Shown in pieces: positions 15,518 through 19,040 of a stretch of 19,040 nt of DNA. The stretch lies in assembly GCA_043812935.1 (NCBI GenBank), contig JBDRLO010000074.1:1-19040 (forward strand), read 5' to 3'. A program made the position numbers and the translations under genes. Source of the stretch: JBDRNE01 sp043812935 (lineage in GTDB: Bacteria; Omnitrophota; Gorgyraeia; Tantalellales; Tantalellaceae). How positions within the stretch are numbered: position 1 is the stretch's first letter; every line of letters begins with the position of its first letter. The notes below the pieces were generated by a model that ran no database searches, was not told where the DNA came from, and saw nothing but the letters and a program-made list of their open reading frames with translations.

Positions 15518-16340
15518 AAGACTAGGAAAAGGATTAGGTGCGTTAATTTCAGAAAGTCAAAGTGAAGACAAAAAAAAGGTTGATACAATAAAAGTTGTGG
15601 ATATTGTTCCAAATCCTTTCCGGCCAAGAAAAAAATTTGCGGAAAAAAGAATGGAAGATTTGATAAATTCATTAAAGGAAAAAGGAGTGATTCAGCCAAT
15701 TCTGGTGCGGCCAGCGGGAAAACTCTATGAACTTATAGCCGGAGAAAGACGATGGAGAGCTGCGCAGGAATTAAACATGGAAGAAATTCCGGCGATTATA
15801 CGCGATGACATAGATGATGCAAACAGTTTAGAGATTTCATTAATTGAAAACATCCAAAGAGAAGAGTTAAACCCAATAGAAGAAGCAACTGCATATAAAG
15901 AGCTAATAGACCAGTTTGAATATACTTTAGATAAAGTCGGACAAATGATGGGAAAAGATAAGACAACTATTTCCAACTCCATCAGACTTCTTGCTCTATC
16001 TGAAGAAATCAGGAAAGATATTGAAGACGGAAAGTTGTCCACCGGGCACGCGAAAGCTCTTTTATCCGTTGCCAACGAGTATAAAAGAAAGAAAATATCA
16101 AATATTATTATTCAAAAAGGGCTTTCGGTCAGAGAAACAGAACAGCTTGTAAAACGAATCGGCGAACCGAAAACACAGACCAAAAAAAGTAAAAACCCTG
16201 AAATGATGCAGATAGAAGAAGAACTAAGACATAAATTAGGTACAAAAGTTAATATTTATCAGGGAAAAAAGCGAGGAAAAATAGAAATCCAATATTTTTC
16301 AAACGAAGACCTGCAAAGAATTTTATCCCTGGTGTTGTAA
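15510..16340 (+). CDS. parB: Chromosome-partitioning protein ParB (Spo0J)
   Basis: ParB is a CTP-dependent DNA clamp that loads at parS. The 276-residue protein begins MDKRLGKGLGALIS, the usual N-terminal ParA-contact motif. It has the CTP-binding GERRWRA (78-84) and ENIQREELNPIEEA (113-126) boxes, a helix-turn-helix around 140-162 (DKVGQMMGKDKTTISNSIRL) and a C-terminal dimerisation region ending IEIQYFSNEDLQRILSLVL. A GGAGG ribosome site inside parA supports the start. It is the last gene before the noncoding, accessory-looking part of the window. Confidence 0.96.
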   Translation: MDKRLGKGLGALISESQSEDKKKVDTIKVVDIVPNPFRPRKKFAEKRMEDLINSLKEKGVIQPILVRPAGKLYELIAGERRWRAAQELNMEEIPAIIRDDIDDANSLEISLIENIQREELNPIEEATAYKELIDQFEYTLDKVGQMMGKDKTTISNSIRLLALSEEIRKDIEDGKLSTGHAKALLSVANEYKRKKISNIIIQKGLSVRETEQLVKRIGEPKTQTKKSKNPEMMQIEEELRHKLGTKVNIYQGKKRGKIEIQYFSNEDLQRILSLVL

Positions 16341-16370
16341 GAAGACCCAATAATGGTAGATATTGTAGAT

Positions 16371-16387
16371 ACAGGGCTTGCCCCTGT
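16371..16387 (+). terminator. Hairpin downstream of parB, possible terminator or repeat copy
   Basis: ACAGGG (16371-16376) pairs with CCCTGT (16382-16387) across a 5-nt loop, 30 bp after the parB stop. The following CCGTTTATAAAG is only weakly T-rich, so termination is uncertain. The same DNA (GTAGATACAGGGCTTGCCCC) has the look of dispersed intergenic repeats known from other genomes. Confidence 0.4.
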
Positions 16388-16601
16388 CCGTTTATAAAGA
16401 ATCAAAATACCCTAAATATGATGGGGCATAATGGTATATGGATCTAATGCGATGTTCCCGTATTGGTTTGGTATGTCATGCCATTGATCATCAATGATTT
16501 GTCCTAATTTCAATAATTTTATATCATTACGGGCGCAGACATTTTGATAACTATTGACAGAATGGAGGAGGGGGGTAACGACGTATTTTGCGCACTATGT
16601 G

Positions 16602-16618
16602 TTACGCATGATGCGTAA
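16602..16618. promoter_or_regulatory. 17-bp palindrome, operator-like
   Basis: TTACGCAT (16602-16609), one base, ATGCGTAA (16611-16618): perfect arms, followed by a run of As. The size fits a dimeric repressor site, but no regulated gene lies close by. Confidence 0.35.
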
Positions 16619-16678
16619 AAAAAAGGGAGGCAAAGTAGAAAACCCATTTGTATCCAGATCAAAACCGGCCGAAGGGTA

Positions 16679-16704
16679 CCGGACAAGCCCCTCTGCCTGT
16701 CCGG
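16679..16704. repeat. GC-rich hairpin CCGGACA/TGTCCGG
   Basis: A perfect 7-bp stem (16679-16685 and 16698-16704) with a 12-nt loop. The word CGGACAGGC, here on the minus strand, also occurs in the REP-like hairpin at 14227-14235, hinting at related intergenic repeat debris. Confidence 0.4.
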
Positions 16705-16867
16705 CACAAAAGACCCTATTATGTGAAATGCGTCTTGTTTGATATTAGAGGGTAATTACGAAATAATATCAATCGAAAGATTCTATCATAACTGTGTATA
16801 ATGGTTCACCTTAACGCGTAGTTAAGACGAATTTATAATCGGGAACAGAAAAGAATTTTAATTAAAA

Positions 16868-16905
16868 AACAATGAAATACGAAAGTCGTATAGCAATTGT
16901 TATGT
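16868..16905 (+). other. Bulged hairpin ending in the cassette-1 recombination point (candidate attI or degenerate attC)
   Basis: AACAAT (16868-16873) pairs with ATTGTT (16896-16901), and inside it ATACGA (16877-16882) pairs with TCGTAT (16886-16891), leaving small unpaired spacers (GAA and AGCA). The outer arm ends in the GTT of GTTATGT (16899-16905), the inferred start of cassette 1. The layout resembles a compact attC, but it lacks the arm sequences shared by the two clear attC sites, so it may instead be an attI-like simple site. Confidence 0.4.
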
Positions 16906-16928
16906 TTGAAAAATAATAAGGAGAAGAC

Positions 16929-17933
16929 ATGAGCGAAACAACTAAAGATGACAAAAATATAAAAACAGTTAATCCCTTGGTTTTTATTAGCCATGACACA
17001 AGAGATGCCCAACTTGCTGAAACATTTAGTGAATTATTAAAAAAGGTTAGTGCGGGCGTTCTTAAATCCTTCAGAACCTCGGATAAAAAAGGCACTCAAG
17101 GCATTGAATACGGAATTGAATGGTACCCCGAAATAATAAAAAATATTCAAAACGCTTCCGACGTAGTTTGCTTATTAACCGATAATAGCATAAATAGACC
17201 ATGGCTACTATTTGAAGCTGGAATGGCAAAGGGCAAGCTAGATACTTCTATTCTAGGTATTGCTTTGGGTATCCCTTTACAAAACGCTTCAACCGGTCCT
17301 TTTGCTCAATTCCAAAATTGCGCTGACGATGAAGATTCTCTAACAAAGCTCGTATTACAACTTCTTAAAAGAATTCCAAATTCAGAACCGGACGAAGGAA
17401 CCATAAAAACTCAAGTTAAAGAATTTAAAGAAAAAATCTCAAAAATATTACAAACCGCCCCAAAAAATAAAAAATCAGATTCCCAAAGTGTTACCCCGAA
17501 CAAAGATGATTCATCCGCAAAACTGTTTGAAGAAATAAAAATTATGTTTCAAGATTTACCCGACAGAATCGAAAGTAATCTGCGCTCAGACAAACGAAGA
17601 AAAAGAAAATTTCATCCAATGATGATAGATGAATTAATCCATATGTCGAAGAATAGAACCATTGGGATTATGATGGCTTTAAGTCTATTTAAAGATTCTA
17701 TGCCTTGGCTATATGATATTGGTGTAGAAACAATTAAAACTATTAAAATAGCAAAAACTAAAGAAGCCAAAAGAATGGCTTTGTCCGAATTTCAAGAGGT
17801 CATCGAATTATCTACCCATCATCCAATAATGCGTGAATTTTACATGAACGCAGAAGAAGACCATATGATGCTTAGAGAAATCCCGAGAATGTTAATGAAA
17901 AACATTGACAGATTAATTATTGACGAAGAATAA
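16929..17933 (+). CDS. TIR-domain protein, putative NAD-hydrolysing defence effector (cassette 1)
   Basis: The 334-residue protein opens with a TIR-like domain (about 16-110). PLVFISHDTRDAQLAETFSE (16-35) matches the first strand and helix, and SDVVCLLTDNSINRPWLLFEAG (77-98) holds the W92-x3-E96 motif in which the glutamate is catalytic in TIR NADases. A linker (about 175-195, Lys/Ser/Asp-rich) leads to an all-helical C-terminal region (about 196-334) with no motif I recognise, possibly the sensor or oligomerisation part. There is no signal peptide or membrane helix. AAGGAG precedes the ATG. It is the only gene of its cassette. TIR proteins are common anti-phage effectors (Thoeris, CBASS, TIR-STING and others), but no partner gene from those systems is adjacent, so it may act alone. 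Function is inferred from the fold motif. Confidence 0.75.
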   Translation: MSETTKDDKNIKTVNPLVFISHDTRDAQLAETFSELLKKVSAGVLKSFRTSDKKGTQGIEYGIEWYPEIIKNIQNASDVVCLLTDNSINRPWLLFEAGMAKGKLDTSILGIALGIPLQNASTGPFAQFQNCADDEDSLTKLVLQLLKRIPNSEPDEGTIKTQVKEFKEKISKILQTAPKNKKSDSQSVTPNKDDSSAKLFEEIKIMFQDLPDRIESNLRSDKRRKRKFHPMMIDELIHMSKNRTIGIMMALSLFKDSMPWLYDIGVETIKTIKIAKTKEAKRMALSEFQEVIELSTHHPIMREFYMNAEEDHMMLREIPRMLMKNIDRLIIDEE

Positions 17934-17936
17934 AAA

Positions 17937-18012
17937 ACATAACAACTCAATCGAGCGGATTTTACTGCGGCGCTTCGCGCCTCCGTAAAACCGCTCATTT
18001 CGGGCGTTAGAA
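17937..18012 (+). other. attC site 1 (end of cassette 1)
   Basis: R'' ACATAAC (17937-17943), L'' GAGCGG (17953-17958), L' CCGCTC (17991-17996) and R' GTTAGAA (18006-18012). The L arms continue as TTTTAC/GTAAAA with a single extra A on the left (17959), as expected for an extrahelical base, and a GGCGC/GCGCC tip. Unpaired nine-base spacers (AACTCAATC and ATTTCGGGC) separate the R and L boxes. Length 76 bp. Recombination is expected between 18006 and 18007. Confidence 0.88.
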
Positions 18013-18035
18013 CCAAAAAAAAACAAGGAGAAATA

Positions 18036-18305
18036 ATGAAACAATTTATGGATAAAGTGCTAAATCAATTTGCAGAAAACATAACGGATAGAATTTTCTT
18101 AAGTATTCAAAATGATAACGATTTAATGGCTGAGTATCTTGATCTTCTTGACAAACATAAAGATAATATTGATTTAAAAACCCTGAATAGCAACATCGGA
18201 AAATATATAAAAGAAATTTTTAATTTAGAAAATATCGACGAATGTGATAAGCCTAAAAGCACATTAATCCGAACATTTACAAGACATAAAATAAAAAATA
18301 GTTAA
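18036..18305 (+). CDS. Unrecognised 89-residue protein (cassette 2, first gene)
   Basis: No family can be named with confidence. The protein is small, acidic-to-neutral and predicted mostly helical: MKQFMDKVLNQFAENITDRI is amphipathic, followed by QNDNDLMAEYLDLLDKHKDN, then SNIGKYIKEIFNLEN and a C-terminal KSTLIRTFTRHKIKNS. There is no cysteine pair or membrane segment. AAGGAG six bases before the ATG supports translation. It is 30 bp inside the cassette 5' end and 12 bp before the next gene, so the two are cotranscribed and move as one cassette. Confidence 0.7.
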   Translation: MKQFMDKVLNQFAENITDRIFLSIQNDNDLMAEYLDLLDKHKDNIDLKTLNSNIGKYIKEIFNLENIDECDKPKSTLIRTFTRHKIKNS

Positions 18306-18317
18306 AAGGGAGAGGCT

Positions 18318-18857
18318 ATGAAAAAATGCCCTTATTGTGCTGAAGAAATTCAAGATGAAGCTATAAAATGCAAGCATTGCGGAGAAATGCTCAATAAAAC
18401 ATCGAATGATCTAGAAAACACCATACCAACAATCAATAGAAAAATATTGCCAGCTAAAATACTGCATAATGGAGAAAATTTATATTTTGAAATCAGGCCA
18501 TATAAAGTTTATTACTACTGTCTTCCTGTAATACTTGCCATCGTTTCCCTCTGTTGGCCTCCATTATGGCCCATTACAATACTATCTTTTATAATTGAAC
18601 ATGTGCAGTGGAAGAATAGAATTTATGCTATAACGAATAGAAGAATTATCTCTTTAAAAGGGGTAATAATAAAAATAACAAAAGAATGCCCTCTAGAAAA
18701 AGTTCAAAATGTTGAGGTGAAGTCTTATTTGGGTAACAATAATTTTGGTCATATATTATTTGATACTGCTGGAGGACCATTTAAAGAATTGCGTTGGGAA
18801 AATCTTAATAAACCAAATGATATTCATAAAAGAATATCCGAAATCATACATAAATAA
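18318..18857 (+). CDS. Zinc-ribbon membrane protein with a PH-like (bPH/YdbS-type) domain (cassette 2, second gene)
   Basis: The 179-residue protein starts with a zinc ribbon, CPYCAEEIQDEAIKCKHCGE (4-23), whose two CxxC pairs would bind one Zn. After a linker, a hydrophobic hairpin of two short membrane helices (about 65-93) follows, the second beginning around PPLWPITILSFIIEH. The C-terminal part, WKNRIYAITNRRIISLKGVI, CPLEKVQNVEV and LFDTAGGPFKELRW, has the pattern of bacterial PH domains of the YdbS/bPH_2 type (YxiTNrRi... l.kI..v). Such proteins are membrane-bound and mostly uncharacterised. AGGGAG precedes the ATG. Its stop lies three bases before attC site 2. Confidence 0.75.
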   Translation: MKKCPYCAEEIQDEAIKCKHCGEMLNKTSNDLENTIPTINRKILPAKILHNGENLYFEIRPYKVYYYCLPVILAIVSLCWPPLWPITILSFIIEHVQWKNRIYAITNRRIISLKGVIIKITKECPLEKVQNVEVKSYLGNNNFGHILFDTAGGPFKELRWENLNKPNDIHKRISEIIHK

Positions 18858-18860
18858 TAG

Positions 18861-18915
18861 TTCTAACAACTCAATCCAGCGGACCAGAACTGCCCGCTAA
18901 TTTCGAACGTTATAC
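18861..18915 (+). other. attC site 2 (end of cassette 2)
   Basis: R'' TTCTAAC (18861-18867), L'' AGCGG (18878-18882), L' CCGCT (18894-18898) and R' GTTATAC (18909-18915). It is a compact 55-bp site. Its left part TAACAACTCAATCCAGCGGA differs from attC site 1 at one base in twenty, and the right part CCGCT-ATTTCG-CGTTA is also shared. Recombination is expected between 18909 and 18910. Confidence 0.85.
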
Positions 18916-18925
18916 GTAAAATAAA

Positions 18926-19040
18926 ATGAAAAAGATAATAACCAGAAAACAAAACCAGTTAAAAAATTATGATTATTCCAATAACGGGTATTATTATGTG
19001 ACGATCTGCACTTATAATAGAGAATATCTGTTTGGCGAAG
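18926..19040 (+). CDS. Y1 transposase of the REP-associated / IS200-like type, 5' part only (cassette 3)
   Basis: The 38 readable codons give MKKIITRKQNQLKNYDYSNN then GYYYVTICTYNREYLFGE, the start of the Y1_Tnp (COG1943, RAYT-like) family: an R-L/K-x-x-YDYS segment and the first beta strand YYVTICT.NR. The HUH motif and catalytic tyrosine lie beyond the window. The ATG is 16 bases inside the inferred 5' end of cassette 3 and has no clear ribosome site. RAYTs are single-copy housekeeping-like enzymes linked to REP palindromes; REP-like hairpins are present at 2611 and 14205, but a functional link is only a guess. Confidence 0.8.
   Translation, partial: MKKIITRKQNQLKNYDYSNNGYYYVTICTYNREYLFGE

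Larger units (their letters stand above)
16341..16898. other. Noncoding interval between parB and the cassette array
   Basis: About 560 bases without a credible gene on either strand. It holds a hairpin just after parB (16371-16387), a palindrome (16602-16618), a GC-rich hairpin (16679-16704), a TATAAT (16797-16802) and an inverted repeat CTTAAC/GTTAAG (16810-16815, 16821-16826). In a complete integron this is where attI, the cassette promoter and a divergent integrase gene would lie. I found no integrase motifs in it. Confidence 0.6.
16900..19040 (+). mobile_element. Integron gene-cassette array (no integrase seen), right end outside the window
   Basis: Cassette 1 spans 16900-18006, cassette 2 spans 18007-18909 and cassette 3 begins at 18910. 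Boundaries fall between G and TT of GTTRRRY-like boxes. In cassette 1 the 5' end GTTATGT (16899-16905) is the exact reverse complement of ACATAAC (17937-17943) near its 3' end. In cassette 2, GTTAGAA (18006-18012) is the exact reverse complement of TTCTAAC (18861-18867). That self-complementarity is what is expected when R'' and R' come from the same circular cassette. All ORFs point the same way, with short leaders. In size and layout the cassettes are normal; the absence of intI makes this a CALIN-type cluster unless the integrase is further right. Confidence 0.85.

Noticed and set aside
15307..15699. 130-codon open frame on the minus strand across the parA/parB junction
   Set aside because: It is the antisense shadow of two certain genes; its Phe/Leu/Ser-rich content follows from that.
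16519..16742. Open frames of 62 codons on both strands between parB and the array
   Set aside because: Neither translation resembles an integrase or any family; they overlap hairpins, have no ribosome site and odd composition.
16929..17933. Thoeris or CBASS operon
   Set aside because: A TIR domain is present but no ThsA-like, nucleotidyltransferase or SAVED partner is encoded nearby; the neighbours are separate cassettes.
16900..18915. CRISPR array or simple tandem repeat as the explanation for the repeated TAACAACTCAATC arms
   Set aside because: Only two copies 900 bp apart, each at a gene end, with internal palindromes and matching cassette ends; attC sites explain this better.

Overview
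This window looks like the replication-origin region of a low-GC, Gram-negative-type bacterium, probably an uncultivated lineage. A member of Candidatus Omnitrophota or a related PVC-type phylum is my best guess. That rests on the gene order, an E. coli-like GyrB of 813 residues with an insertion in its C-terminal part, and a DUF721/DciA gene between dnaN and gyrB; it is an inference, not an identification. The strand pattern is clean: everything left of about 11.1 kb is on the minus strand and everything right of about 11.4 kb is on the plus strand, so transcription runs away from the dnaA region both ways, as expected for bidirectional replication from an origin there.

Left arm, read leftwards from the origin: dnaA, dnaN, a DciA-like gene, gyrB, gyrA, tRNA-Glu(UUC), a bidirectional terminator, an unrecognised 175-residue protein, and glmS, which runs off the window. 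recF, often found between dnaN and gyrB, is absent. DnaA boxes lie on both sides of dnaA (four at 9547-9644 and three good ones at 11106-11167), suggesting a bipartite oriC.

Right arm: a strong promoter drives rpmH-rnpA-yidD-yidC and a short protein that is only the N-terminal domain of Jag/KhpB; the genes overlap or nearly touch. Then come about 630 noncoding bases with two parS-like sites (14063-14076 and 14639-14654), a REP-like hairpin and a good promoter for parA-parB. mnmE, rsmG and mnmG, often found between jag and parA, are missing.

Beyond parB, after about 560 bases of noncoding DNA with several palindromes, the window becomes accessory. I read 16900-19040 as an integron gene-cassette array in which no integrase gene is visible. 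Two attC sites (17937-18012 and 18861-18915) share the same arms. In both cassettes the R'' box of the attC is an exact 7-base reverse complement of the first bases of that same cassette, which is the hallmark of a true circularisable cassette. Cassette 1 encodes a TIR-domain protein with a W-x3-E motif, a likely NAD-consuming defence effector. Cassette 2 encodes an unrecognised 89-residue protein and a zinc-ribbon/two-helix/PH-like membrane protein. Cassette 3 starts at 18910 with a Y1 (REP-associated type) transposase gene cut by the window end. The array sits only about 5.5 kb from the origin, directly after the chromosome-partition operon; this is the most unusual part of the window.
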